Below are positions 8,393-16,493 of a stretch of DNA of 32,101 bases, in pieces. Position 1 is the first letter of the stretch. Each line of letters opens with the position of its first letter. Under the pieces are notes generated by a model. That model worked only from the letters and a program-made list of their open reading frames with translations. It had not been told where the DNA came from and did no database searches. The stretch is from the NCBI RefSeq assembly GCF_035998295.1, contig NZ_DASYHS010000008.1:1-32101 (forward strand), written 5' to 3'. This stretch comes from DASYHS01 sp035998295. Lineage in GTDB: Bacteria > Pseudomonadota > Alphaproteobacteria > Azospirillales > Azospirillaceae. The position numbers were made by a program, and so were the translations under genes.

Positions 8393-9452
8393 AAAGCGCC
8401 ATGTCCTCCGCGGCGATCTCGTCCTCGATCCTCACGACTTCCGTCAGCAGCCCGTCGACCAGCCCGGCGTCGATGCCGAAGTCCTGGGTGATCCACTGCC
8501 GCCATGCCGGCCGCGCGACCTCGGCCATCCGGCGCCGCTCATCGGCCGGCAGCACGTAGCATTCCTCGAACTCCTCGCACGAGACGGCCCAGCCGTCGAT
8601 CGCCTGCAGCGCCGCGATGCCGTGGCCGATCCGGATCGCCTCGCGGGCCGCCAGCACGATCGCCCGCTGGTATTCCTCCGGCAGCGACTGGAACCAGGCC
8701 TCGCTGACCAGCCAGGACTGGGAGTTGTAGACGTGCCCGCTCAGCGTCGTGTAGTCGTTGACCTCCCACAGCTTGAAGGACTTGCTGACGCCGGGGGCGT
8801 TGAACTGCCCGTCGGCCAGCCCGGTGCCCAGCGCCGTCAGCACCTCGCCCCAGGGCAGCGGCGTGGCCGACGCGCCCAGCGCCTGCATCGTCGCGACATG
8901 GGCGGGGTTCTCCTCGACCCGGATCTTCAGGCCCTGGATGTCCTCCATCGTGCGGATCGGCCGCACGTTGTTGGTGAACGCGACGAAACCGCCGCCGTCG
9001 TCGAAGGTGCCGAGGAAGCGCAGCCCCGCCGCCTCGACCGTGCCTTTCATGAACTCCGCATGCCACGGCCCGTCGAAATAGGCGCGCGCGACCCGGTAGT
9101 TCGGGAACAGGAAGGGGGCCGTGACGATCTGGTAGCTCGGGTAGAAGGACGACATCGCGCCCGAGGAGATCACCGTCGCCTGGAGCAGTTGCCCGGCCTG
9201 GGCCTGCTGTCCGGTCTCGACCTCCGTGCCGAGCTGGCCGCCGCCGAAGATCTGGACGTCGATCGCGCCGTTCGTCGCGGTCTCGACGAGGGATTCGAAA
9301 TGCAGCAACGAGGGATGGACCTCATTGTTGACCCGATCTTCCGGCAGGATATGGGCGATTGCCATGGTGTATTCGGCGGCCCCGGCCGGTCCTGCCAGCA
9401 ATGTCGCGGCTGCGAGCGCGGCCACCGCGACCGCGGAAATTGCTTTGGTCAT
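8382..9452 (-). CDS. dctP: TRAP transporter solute-binding protein (DctP type)
   Basis: A 356-residue periplasmic receptor. A Sec signal peptide covers about residues 1-26 (MTK, hydrophobic Ala/Leu core, cleavage near AGPAGAAEY). The DctP fold is supported by GGGQLGTEVETGQQAQAG, APFLFPNYRVARAYFDGPW, and IQGLKIRVEENPAHVATM. The Arg in LKIR is the conserved carboxylate-binding arginine of the family, so an organic acid or amino acid-like ligand is expected. The ATG at 9452 was preferred over one 39 nt upstream because GGGGAGGAC lies just before it and the signal peptide then starts correctly. It is first in the operon dctP-dctQ-dctM-aminotransferase. About 92 nt separate it from the mobA stop, room for a promoter, though I see no convincing one. 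Confidence 0.93.
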   Translation of the reverse strand: MTKAISAVAVAALAAATLLAGPAGAAEYTMAIAHILPEDRVNNEVHPSLLHFESLVETATNGAIDVQIFGGGQLGTEVETGQQAQAGQLLQATVISSGAMSSFYPSYQIVTAPFLFPNYRVARAYFDGPWHAEFMKGTVEAAGLRFLGTFDDGGGFVAFTNNVRPIRTMEDIQGLKIRVEENPAHVATMQALGASATPLPWGEVLTALGTGLADGQFNAPGVSKSFKLWEVNDYTTLSGHVYNSQSWLVSEAWFQSLPEEYQRAIVLAAREAIRIGHGIAALQAIDGWAVSCEEFEECYVLPADERRRMAEVARPAWRQWITQDFGIDAGLVDGLLTEVVRIEDEIAAEDMALYGE

Positions 9453-9544
9453 CGGTCCGTCCTCCCCGTTGATTTCTTGTCTATGCCTCAACGATAGGCC
9501 GGGGATTTCCGAGTCCGCAACCCCGCACTCCCGGGTATTCGACG

Positions 9545-10204
9545 TTATTCTCCGTTAGGAGTAAGTCTTTTCGGCGCGGGCCGGTCCACCTCCCGCAGCA
9601 GCCGCTCGGCCTCGGCCAGGTCGTCCGGCCGGTTCGCGTTGAAGAAAGGGTCCGCCGGCTCGACCGGCCATTCGGCGACCGCCAGGCGGTAGCGCGCGGT
9701 CCAGGCGTCGACCTTGCGCATGTCCTCCTCGACCATGGCGCGGCGCAGCTCGTCGCGCAGGCGCACCGGCCACAGGCCGAACACGGGATGGCGCCGCCCG
9801 CCGGAAGCGGCGCAAGCCATGTCCGCGCCCTCGCGTCCGACGGCCTCGGCGAGCCGCGCGACGAGGTCGCGCGGCAGGAACGGGGCGTCGGTCGCCACGC
9901 TCGCGACCCAGGCGGCGCCGGGCGCGTTGCGCGCCGCCCAGTCCAGCCCGGTCAGGACGCCTGCCAGCGGGCCCGCGAAGTCCGGCACCACGTCGGCCGC
10001 GACCGGCAGCCCCCAGCGGGCGAAGCGGTCGGGGTCGCCGTTGGCGTTGACCACCAGGGCGCCGACCTGCGGGCGCACCCGCTCGACGACACGGTCCAGG
10101 ATCGGCCGGCCGCCGAGGTCGCGCAGCGTCTTGTCGCCTCCGCCCATGCGGCGCGACAGCCCGCCGGCCAGCAGCACGCCGACGACGGCGTCAGGCGGCA
10201 TCAT
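9545..10204 (-). CDS. mobA: Molybdenum cofactor guanylyltransferase
   Basis: A 219-residue nucleotidyltransferase that transfers GMP from GTP to molybdopterin-Mo to make the guanine dinucleotide cofactor for DMSO-reductase-family enzymes such as formate dehydrogenase. The signature LLAGGLSRRMGGGDK is at about residues 11-25, followed by GGRPILDRVVERV and the metal-site region VASVATDAPFLP. FFNANRPDDLAEAE near the C-terminus is also typical. Two adjacent ATGs (10204 and 10201) are possible starts. It overlaps the end of fdhD by 14 nt, so the two are translated from one message. Confidence 0.95.
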   Translation of the reverse strand: MMPPDAVVGVLLAGGLSRRMGGGDKTLRDLGGRPILDRVVERVRPQVGALVVNANGDPDRFARWGLPVAADVVPDFAGPLAGVLTGLDWAARNAPGAAWVASVATDAPFLPRDLVARLAEAVGREGADMACAASGGRRHPVFGLWPVRLRDELRRAMVEEDMRKVDAWTARYRLAVAEWPVEPADPFFNANRPDDLAEAERLLREVDRPAPKRLTPNGE

Positions 10205-11072
10205 CGTCGCGGCTCCCCTTGCGCCCGCGGTCCCGGGGCTCGTCCTCGGCCTGGGCCGGGTCCATGTCGTAGTCGATGCGCTCCAGCCCGGCCAGCGCCA
10301 GGAAGCGCTTGCCCTTGGCGCGGCCGATCAGCGTCAGGTTCGCCTGGCGCGCCAGGTCGACGCCCCAGGCGGTGAAGCCGCTGCGCGAGACCAGGATCGG
10401 GATGCCCATCTGCACGGTCTTGATCACCATTTCCGAGGTGAGGCGGCCGGTCGTGTAGAAGATCTTGTCGTGGGGCTCCAGGCCGTGGCGCCACATGTAG
10501 CCGGCGACCTTGTCGACGGCGTTGTGCCGGCCGACGTCCTCCATGTAGACGAGCGGCCGGTCCTCCCGGCACAGCACGCAGCCATGGATGGCGCCGGCCT
10601 CCAGGTACAGGCTCGGCGCGGTGTTGATCGCTCTCGTCAGGCGGTACAGCCACGAGGTCTTCAGCCGCGCCTCGGCCGGCAGCCGGATCTCCTCGAACTT
10701 CTCCATGACGTCGCCGAACACCGTGCCCTGCGCGCAGCCCGAGGTCAGCGTCTTCTTCTTCAGCTTCTCCTCGTAGTCGGTCGCGCGCTCGGTGCGCACG
10801 ACCACGGTCTCCGTCTCCTCGTCGAAGAGGACCTCTTCCACGCGGTCGTCGCGCCGCAGCATGTTCTGGTTCAGCAGGTATCCCAGGGCCAGGTACTCGG
10901 GATAGTCGCCGATCGTCATCATGGTGACGATCTCCTGGCCGTTCAGGAACAGGGTCAGCGGGCGCTCGACCGTGACGGCGGTCTCGACCTCGCGGCCGGT
11001 GTGGTCGATGCCGGCGACGCGCCGCGTCAGGCGCGGGTCGCCGGGATCGGGGCGGATGATGAAATCGTCCAT
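10191..11072 (-). CDS. fdhD: Formate dehydrogenase accessory sulfurtransferase FdhD
   Basis: A 293-residue protein that passes sulfur from the cysteine desulfurase to the molybdenum cofactor of formate dehydrogenase. Conserved blocks are MTIGDYPEYLALGYLLNQ, EDVGRHNAVDKVAGYM, TTGRLTSEMVIK, VSRSGFTAWGVDLAR and LIGRAKGKRFLALAG. The flexible catalytic loop reads TSGCAQGT: Cys113 is present but the position of the second cysteine of the usual CxxC motif is Gly116. A separate CVLC pair occurs at 165-168. A charged tail (about residues 275-293) extends past the core. Starts at ATG 11072 and overlaps mobA. No formate dehydrogenase structural gene is in the window. Confidence 0.95.
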   Translation of the reverse strand: MDDFIIRPDPGDPRLTRRVAGIDHTGREVETAVTVERPLTLFLNGQEIVTMMTIGDYPEYLALGYLLNQNMLRRDDRVEEVLFDEETETVVVRTERATDYEEKLKKKTLTSGCAQGTVFGDVMEKFEEIRLPAEARLKTSWLYRLTRAINTAPSLYLEAGAIHGCVLCREDRPLVYMEDVGRHNAVDKVAGYMWRHGLEPHDKIFYTTGRLTSEMVIKTVQMGIPILVSRSGFTAWGVDLARQANLTLIGRAKGKRFLALAGLERIDYDMDPAQAEDEPRDRGRKGSRDDDAA

Positions 11073-11210
11073 CGCAGAAGGGTATGCGGCCTGCCCGCCG
11101 GGGGCAAGCCGGCTGCCCCCGCGGCTGGCCGCCGATGTCGCTTTGCCGGGCATCGGGCCTGTGATACCCCTGCCGCGCACCGCCACGGCCCTGCCATTCC
11201 GAGTGACGCC

Positions 11211-12005
11211 ATGGAATACCTGCAGGCCCTCATCCTGGGCCTCATCGAGGGACTGACCGAGTTCATACCCGTCTCCAGCACGGGCCACCTGATCCTGGTG
11301 GTCGACCTGCTGGGCTTCCAGGGGCCCGAGGGGCGGGTGTTCGAGGTGGTGATCCAGCTCGGCGCGATCCTGGCGGTCTGCCTGGTGTATTTCCAGCGGC
11401 TGCTGCGGATGGTCCTCGGCCTGCCGTTCGACCAGGGGGCCCGGCGCTTCGCGGCGGCGATCCTGATCGCCTTCCTGCCCGCGGCACTGGTCGGGGTCCT
11501 GGCCCACTCCTTCATCAAGTCCGTGCTGTTCTCGCCCTGGGTCGTGTCGGTGGCGCTGATCCTCGGCGGCGTCGCGATCCTCGTGATCGAGCGCCTGAGC
11601 ATCCGGCCGCGCTATCACGAGGTCGAGGCGTTCCCGCTGCGCCTCGCGCTCGGCATCGGCATCCTGCAATGCCTCGCGATGATCCCCGGCGTGTCGCGGT
11701 CCGGCGCCACGATCATGGGCGCGCTGCTGCTCGGCGTCGAGCGCCGCGCCGCGGCGGAGTTCTCCTTCCTGCTCGCGATCCCGACCATGCTCGGCGCCGC
11801 GACCTACGACCTCTACAAGAACTGGTCCCATCTCGGCGTGGAGGACGGGACGCTGATCGCGGTCGGCTTCGTCGCCGCCTTCTTCGCCGGGCTGCTGGTC
11901 GTCAAGCTGGTGCTGGGCTTCATCTCGCGCTTCGGTTTCGCGCCGTTCGGCTGGTACCGGATCGCGATCGGCAGCGCGATGCTGGCCCTGCTGTCGCTGC
12001 GCTGA
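11211..12005 (+). CDS. uppP: Undecaprenyl-diphosphatase
   Basis: A 264-residue polytopic membrane enzyme that dephosphorylates undecaprenyl diphosphate to recycle the lipid carrier for peptidoglycan and other envelope glycans; overproduction gives bacitracin resistance in homologs. The two family signatures are plain: EGLTEFIPVSSTGHLIL (about residues 14-30) and PGVSRSGATIMGALLLG (about 160-176). Length and about eight helices are standard. The ATG at 11211 gives the canonical N-terminus (MEYLQALILGLIEGL). In-frame sequence further upstream overlaps fdhD on the other strand. It is a single gene between the fdhD-mobA unit and the glycan-type operon, with which it converges 3 nt apart. Confidence 0.97.
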   Translation: MEYLQALILGLIEGLTEFIPVSSTGHLILVVDLLGFQGPEGRVFEVVIQLGAILAVCLVYFQRLLRMVLGLPFDQGARRFAAAILIAFLPAALVGVLAHSFIKSVLFSPWVVSVALILGGVAILVIERLSIRPRYHEVEAFPLRLALGIGILQCLAMIPGVSRSGATIMGALLLGVERRAAAEFSFLLAIPTMLGAATYDLYKNWSHLGVEDGTLIAVGFVAAFFAGLLVVKLVLGFISRFGFAPFGWYRIAIGSAMLALLSLR

Positions 12006-12008
12006 CGC

Positions 12009-12170
12009 TCAGCGCTCCTCGGGCTTGCCCGGGCGGTCGGGATCGGGCCGGCTGCGCTTCGGCCCGCCTTCCTGCTCGGGGAAGTCGTCGGGGCTTTCGC
12101 TCGTCCCCCGGGCCCAGTCCTCCTTCGAGATCTCCTTCGGATCGGTCGTCGGCTTTCCGGTGCTGCTCAC
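12009..12170 (-). CDS. Small hydrophilic protein, 53 residues, unknown
   Basis: An unannotated-length reading frame starting at GTG 12170. It is preceded by the strong Shine-Dalgarno AAGGAGG about 8 nt upstream and ends in TGA at 12009. The product is charged and proline-rich (VSSTGKPTTDPKEISKEDWA at the start, DRPGKPEER at the end), with no signal peptide or membrane segment, so it is likely disordered. It lies 30 nt after the stop of the kinase fusion gene and is the last cistron of the 9.7-kb minus-strand operon, ending 3 nt from the convergent uppP. GC-rich third positions and the ribosome site argue that it is real. I do not recognise the family. Confidence 0.6.
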   Translation of the reverse strand: MSSTGKPTTDPKEISKEDWARGTSESPDDFPEQEGGPKRSRPDPDRPGKPEER

Positions 12171-12200
12171 CTCGGGGCCTCCTTCGTCGCGGGTCTCCCC

Positions 12201-13898
12201 TCAACCGGGAGCCGGCAGTCCGGTTCCCCCCAGCGCGAGGCGCAGCAGGCGCCGGTAGCGCCGCGCCTGGCGGGCCATGCCGGCGGCGTCCGCGCCGCGC
12301 CCGAGCGCGCCCGCCGCCATGTCCGCATAGCCGAGGCGGAACGCGAGATACGCCACGGTCTGGAAGGGCAGGCGGCCCGCAAGGCCGCGGTCGCCCGCCG
12401 CTTCGCCGACTTCGGCCGCCAGCGCCAGCGCCTGTCCCGGCCGGAGCCCGAACTCGACGGCCAGCCCGGCGACGTCCCAGGCGACGTCCTGCGGGCCGGG
12501 CAGGAAATGGTCGTCGTGATGGTCGAGCGCGTCGGTCTTGACCAGCCGGCCCGCGGGCGTGCGCAGCCACTCGTGCGGCAGCATCCGCCCGTCCACCGCG
12601 ACGGCGGGGACAGCGCGCAGCGCGCGCAGGTGCCGCTCCATCCCCGCGAGCCGGTCAAGCCACGGCCGGCCGAGCCCTTCGGCGACGTTGGTCTCGATCA
12701 TATGCGCGAGGCCGTCGACGTCCGGCGCCCCGCCGGCCGGGTGCTCGCGGGCGAGATGGGCGAGATAGCGCGCTGCCGTCCTGGTCAAGTCGTCCTCGGC
12801 GCGGCCGCGCCGCAATGCCGTGCCTTCCACCCAGCGCAGCACCAGGAACCCCCGCTCGATGCCGAGCGGTTCCGGCCCGAACCCGGCCGCGGCCAGGCGC
12901 TGCGCGCGCAGCAGCCGGGCGCGCCCGTGCCGGCCCAGGCCGGCGAAGCGGTGCACCACTCCGTCCTGGAGGTATTTGCGCCGCTCGTGCCAGGGCTGGA
13001 CCGCGGCCCGGGTCCCCGTGACGTCGCGCCAGGCGCCGCCGGAAAGGTCGCGGGCGCCGGCGAACGGCGCGCGCGGCAGCCACACCTCCTCGAACGACGC
13101 GTGCGCCACCGGGTGCCGGGGCCAGCGCTCGCGCGCGGCCTCGCTCGCGAAGCCGGACGGGTCCGGGCGCCAGCTCGGGAACAGGACGATCCGCTCGTCC
13201 GGGAAGCCCAGCTCCGACAAGGCCCGCGCGGTGCCGCAGAAGGAGGAGCCGCTGAGCCCCGGCCCCTCGTCCACGACCAGGGCATACCGGTCGTTGCGGT
13301 CCCGGAACCATGCCTCCAGGTCCGGCGTCAGCCGCAAGCCGCGGTCGAAGGGGTGTCCGTGCGGGCGGACCGTCACCGTCTCGACCTCGGCCCCCTCGGC
13401 CTCCATGCCGGCGGCGACGGCCGCCGACAGGCTGGTGCCGATCGAGCGGATGCCGACGCAGACCGCCCGCCGGACCCCGCCGTCGCGCGCGAGGCGTTCC
13501 GCCGCCGCGAGATAGGTCTCGGGATAGAGCGCGTAATAGGCGTAGCCCTCGGCGACCTTCAGCGTGACGCGCGCCGGCAGCGCCATCGCGCGCAGCCGCA
13601 GCAGCAGGCCCGCCGCCTCCGCGCCCGCGCCCGCGCGGTCGCCGGCGGACGCGCCGTGCCACGCCAGCCGCATCTCGCGGGCCAACGCGGTGCCCGCGGC
13701 GCGCATCGCGTCCGCCAGCGGGTGCAGCCCGTCCCGTTCCGGGAACAGCCCGTCCGCGACCGCCGCCTCCAGTTCCCCGAACTCGGCCAGCAGCCCCCCG
13801 GGGCCGTCGGTGGAACCGCCGTCGCGCAGGCCTCGGACGATGTCGTCGACGACGGCGCGCGGGCACGCCTCCCGGGTCGCGTCGCGGTAGACGATCAT
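12201..13898 (-). CDS. Phosphoribosyltransferase-like domain fused to APH-like kinase
   Basis: A 565-residue two-domain protein. The N-terminal half (about 110-250) looks like a type I phosphoribosyltransferase: a central strand ending GIRSIGTS (Arg151, Gly154, pyrophosphate loop) and the PRPP loop ALVVDEGPGLSGSSF (206-220). The C-terminal half resembles an aminoglycoside/choline-kinase fold: RRKYLQDG (307-313) as the N-lobe, GFLVLRWVEGT (350-360) as hinge, then PHEWLRTPAGRLVKTDALDH (441-460) and GPQDVAWDVAG (468-478). The last two stand where the catalytic loop and metal-binding Asp (about 456) normally sit, but the usual HGDxxxxN is replaced by HEW. Start ATG 13898 overlaps the GNAT stop as ATGA. 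It may act on a ribosylated or phosphorylated glycan or metabolite made by the operon. Domain assignments are by motif only. Confidence 0.72.
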   Translation of the reverse strand: MIVYRDATREACPRAVVDDIVRGLRDGGSTDGPGGLLAEFGELEAAVADGLFPERDGLHPLADAMRAAGTALAREMRLAWHGASAGDRAGAGAEAAGLLLRLRAMALPARVTLKVAEGYAYYALYPETYLAAAERLARDGGVRRAVCVGIRSIGTSLSAAVAAGMEAEGAEVETVTVRPHGHPFDRGLRLTPDLEAWFRDRNDRYALVVDEGPGLSGSSFCGTARALSELGFPDERIVLFPSWRPDPSGFASEAARERWPRHPVAHASFEEVWLPRAPFAGARDLSGGAWRDVTGTRAAVQPWHERRKYLQDGVVHRFAGLGRHGRARLLRAQRLAAAGFGPEPLGIERGFLVLRWVEGTALRRGRAEDDLTRTAARYLAHLAREHPAGGAPDVDGLAHMIETNVAEGLGRPWLDRLAGMERHLRALRAVPAVAVDGRMLPHEWLRTPAGRLVKTDALDHHDDHFLPGPQDVAWDVAGLAVEFGLRPGQALALAAEVGEAAGDRGLAGRLPFQTVAYLAFRLGYADMAAGALGRGADAAGMARQARRYRRLLRLALGGTGLPAPG

Positions 13899-14446
13899 GG
13901 CGCGGGGGAGGCGAGGTCCTTGGACAGGATCCACTGATCGAGCGGAACCCGCGTCGGCACGCCGTCGGGCGTGACATAGGTGTAGTTGTCGACCGCGCGC
14001 CCGGCGAGGCGGTAGCCCAGCCGCTCGTAGAAGCGCCGCGCCGCGGGATTGTCGCGCTCCACCCCCAGTTCGGAGCGCTTCAGGCCATGCGCCAGGATCA
14101 CGTCCTCGGCCGCCGCCATCAGCTCGCGGCCGATGCCCAGGTTCTGCAGGGGCGGGAAGACGCGGACCGCCCACAGCAGCGCGGCACCCTGGTGGCGCTT
14201 GCGCGCGAGATCGACCCAGACCTGCCCGATCGGGAAGCCGTTCGCGTCCGCCACCAGCATCACCTCGTCCCCGCGGCGGTGGCGTTCGAACGCGTTGCGT
14301 ATGATCTCGCGGTGGGGCGTGTGCAGGCCCATCCATTCCAGCGCCTCGAGGTCCGCCTCGCGGCACGGCCGGATCGCGAAGTCGAGCCGGGTGCCACCGC
14401 GGCGCAGGATCCGGGTGCCAGCGGTGTTGGTGATGCCCGAATCCAT
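13895..14446 (-). CDS. GNAT-family N-acetyltransferase
   Basis: A 183-residue acetyl-CoA-dependent acyltransferase. The acetyl-CoA pyrophosphate loop is LQNLGIGRELM (Q/RxxGxG/A type) at about 109-119, followed by the classic motif B stretch ELGVERDNPAARRFYERLGY at about 133-152. A basic N-terminal extension (about 20 residues) precedes the fold. Start at 14446 is supported by GAGGAGGG. It is 77 nt after the CelD-type gene and overlaps the kinase-fusion start by ATGA. Substrate unknown; an amino group on a sugar, an amino acid or the operon product is plausible. Confidence 0.88.
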   Translation of the reverse strand: MDSGITNTAGTRILRRGGTRLDFAIRPCREADLEALEWMGLHTPHREIIRNAFERHRRGDEVMLVADANGFPIGQVWVDLARKRHQGAALLWAVRVFPPLQNLGIGRELMAAAEDVILAHGLKRSELGVERDNPAARRFYERLGYRLAGRAVDNYTYVTPDGVPTRVPLDQWILSKDLASPAP

Positions 14447-14523
14447 TGGTGTCCCTCCTCTCGTCCCAGGATCTCAACCCCGCCCCGGCGGTCGCGTTCC
14501 GGCCCACGCCGGCGGTCGTTCCG

Positions 14524-15468
14524 TCACCGGACCGTAGGCGGCGGGGCGATCCGGCGGGTGCCGGTCGGCCGGTCGACGGCCCCCCAGCGGTACTTGTAGG
14601 GCTCGCGCCCGCGCAGGAAGTCGAAATGCGCGGCACCTTCGGCCGTCGCGGCGTCGATCGCGTGCCCGACCGCGATCGTCCCCGGGCCGATCGGGGCCAT
14701 CTCCGGGTCGAAGCCGCCGATGTAGTAGTGGAAGCGGCCCTTGGCGCACAGGCCGTAGAGGACGGCCGCCGTCCTGCCGCCGACCGCGATCCGGTACAGG
14801 CGCAGCAGCCCCGACGCGGCCAGCGCCGGTACGGCGGCGCGGTGGAAGTCGGCGACCCGGGCGTCCGACAGCACGCCGCCGCCGTGCTCGCGCCAGCGCG
14901 CGCCATGCAGCGCGAACAGCGCGTCCAGCAGCTCCGGCCCGCCGGCCGCCGCCTCCAGGCCGCCGGCCCGTTCGGCCCGGTTGCGGGCGGTGCGGAGGTT
15001 CTGGGCCATGCTTCGGGACAGGCGGGCGGGCAGGGCGACCTCGGGGCAGGGCTCGCCCTCGCCCGCGGCGTCCGGCCAGCCCTCGGGCGCCGGCATGGCG
15101 AGCAGCGGCGAGCCGGGCGGCACCTGGAACAGGTCGAGCGGCAGCCCGTCCAGCGCCCGGCCGAGCACATGGCCGAGCGCATGGCCGAGCGGGACGGGAT
15201 CGAGGCCGGGCGCGAACACCCCGTCCAGGTAGTCCGACGTCCCGGCCCCCCAGGCGAGCAGCCGCCCGTCCAGCTCGAACAGCGGCAGCAGGCCGACGAG
15301 CCGGCCGGATGCGCGGAGCGTCAGCACCGCCGCGCGCCCGTCGGCGAAGCATTCCCGCCAGGCCAGCAGCCAGGCGGGGCTCTGGAACGGCCCGGCGGCC
15401 GAGCGCCGCCACAGCTCCCACCACTCCTCCTCCAGCCCGCCCGCGTCCTCGCGCAGCTCCACCCTCAT
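14524..15468 (-). CDS. CelD/BcsL (FemAB-like) acyltransferase
   Basis: A 314-residue protein of the double-GNAT fold often labelled CelD/BcsL or FemAB-related and found in polysaccharide loci. Visible traits: N-terminal EEWWELWRRSAAGPFQSPAW, LSRSMAQNLRTARNRAERAG (about 150-170, the characteristic basic segment), then FHYYIGGFDPEMAPIGPGT and FDFLRGREPYKYRWGA at the C-terminal GNAT half. It probably acylates or aminoacylates a sugar or amino-sugar using acetyl-CoA or a related donor. Its start overlaps the GT4 stop by ATGA, which ties it to the glycosyltransferase. Exact donor and acceptor are not visible. Confidence 0.8.
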   Translation of the reverse strand: MRVELREDAGGLEEEWWELWRRSAAGPFQSPAWLLAWRECFADGRAAVLTLRASGRLVGLLPLFELDGRLLAWGAGTSDYLDGVFAPGLDPVPLGHALGHVLGRALDGLPLDLFQVPPGSPLLAMPAPEGWPDAAGEGEPCPEVALPARLSRSMAQNLRTARNRAERAGGLEAAAGGPELLDALFALHGARWREHGGGVLSDARVADFHRAAVPALAASGLLRLYRIAVGGRTAAVLYGLCAKGRFHYYIGGFDPEMAPIGPGTIAVGHAIDAATAEGAAHFDFLRGREPYKYRWGAVDRPTGTRRIAPPPTVR

Positions 15469-16493
15469 GCGAGGCGTCCGTACAGGTCGAGGTAGCGCCG
15501 CGTCATCGCCCCGGCCGAAAAGCGCTCGCGCGCGGCCGCACGGCAGGTCTCCGGGTCGATGCCGCCCGAAGCCTCGATCGCCTCGGCCATGGCCGCCTCG
15601 TCCTCGACCAGGAAGCCGGTGCGCCCATGCTCCACGATCTCGGCCAGCGCGCCGGCCGGGAACGCCACGACCGGCGTCCCGCAGGCGAGTGCTTCCATCG
15701 CGACCAGGGAGCTGGTCTCCGGCACCAGGCTCGGCACGACCAGGCAGCGCGCGCCCGACAGCAGGCGGCGCTTGCGCGCGAAGCCGGCCGGGCCGACGAA
15801 GCGCCGCAGCCGGTCGAGCCTCGGCTCGATCCGCGCGGCCCAGTACGCCTCGTGCTCGGCATAGGGATAGACCCGGCCGGCCAGCAGCAGCGGTCGTCCG
15901 GCCCGCCGGGCGGCGTCGAGGGCGAGGTGGTATCCCTTCTCCGGGCAGATCCGGCCGATGCAGAGCGCGTAGCCCCGCTTGGCGTGCCGGGCGGCCAGCG
16001 CCTCGACCGGGACCCCGTTCCCGATCGGCTCCAGCAGCGCCGGCCCGGGCGGGCAGGTCCGGTGCTGGGCCGCCGACACGCAGTTGAGCCAGGTCAGCGG
16101 CCGCCCGGGCCTCAGCGCGCCTTCGGCGTACCAGGACGGGGGCAGGTGCAGCGTGGCCAGCGCCGGGACGCCGGGCGGGGGCAGATAGGCGTCGAAGTCG
16201 ATGCCGTGCAGGTGGACGAGGTCGACGCGGTGCGTGGTGAGCGCCGCCGCGATCGCTTGGCGGTGGCTCTCCTGCGCCCGCGCGCGCGTCTTGTCGTCGA
16301 GCACGCCCTCGATGCGCGGCACCTCCAGCAGCTCCCCCTCCACGCGCGAGCCGGCGCAGGCCACCACCAGCGAACGGTGGCCCGCGCGCACCAATGCGGC
16401 GTCGAGATGGGCCAGCACCTGCTCGGCGCCGCCCGCCGCGTCGGGGCCGACCGGCGCCAGCGGGTAGGCGACGCTCAGGACGGTCAGGCTCAG
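15465..16493 (-). CDS. GT4-type glycosyltransferase with probable CTG start
   Basis: A 342-residue GT-B glycosyltransferase. The N-terminal strand and glycine loop LSVAYPLAPVGPDAAGGAEQ are followed by VDLVHLHGIDFDAYLP. The C-terminal nucleotide-sugar domain has CIGRICPEKGYHLALDAARR, then PSLVPETSSLVAMEALACGT, which contains the E-x7-E retaining-GT4 motif. No ATG, GTG or TTG lies in frame before the essential first strand; the first in-frame GTG is codon 26, inside the AGGAEQV loop. The codon overlapping the upstream stop is CTG (minus strand 16493-16491, CTGA), and it would give the expected N-terminus SLTVLSVAYP. I therefore place the start there by reinitiation. The protein family is firm, the start is inference. 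Confidence 0.85.
   Translation of the reverse strand: MSLTVLSVAYPLAPVGPDAAGGAEQVLAHLDAALVRAGHRSLVVACAGSRVEGELLEVPRIEGVLDDKTRARAQESHRQAIAAALTTHRVDLVHLHGIDFDAYLPPPGVPALATLHLPPSWYAEGALRPGRPLTWLNCVSAAQHRTCPPGPALLEPIGNGVPVEALAARHAKRGYALCIGRICPEKGYHLALDAARRAGRPLLLAGRVYPYAEHEAYWAARIEPRLDRLRRFVGPAGFARKRRLLSGARCLVVPSLVPETSSLVAMEALACGTPVVAFPAGALAEIVEHGRTGFLVEDEAAMAEAIEASGGIDPETCRAAARERFSAGAMTRRYLDLYGRLA

Noticed and set aside
9714..12005. Extended uppP reading frame starting at 9714
   Set aside because: The upstream 500 residues are antisense to mobA and fdhD; the standard UppP N-terminus starts at 11211.
12201..15182. Single 993-residue protein covering kinase fusion, GNAT and CelD-type genes
   Set aside because: The N-terminal part is out of frame with two well-supported genes; the fusion protein starts at 13898 with an ATGA overlap.
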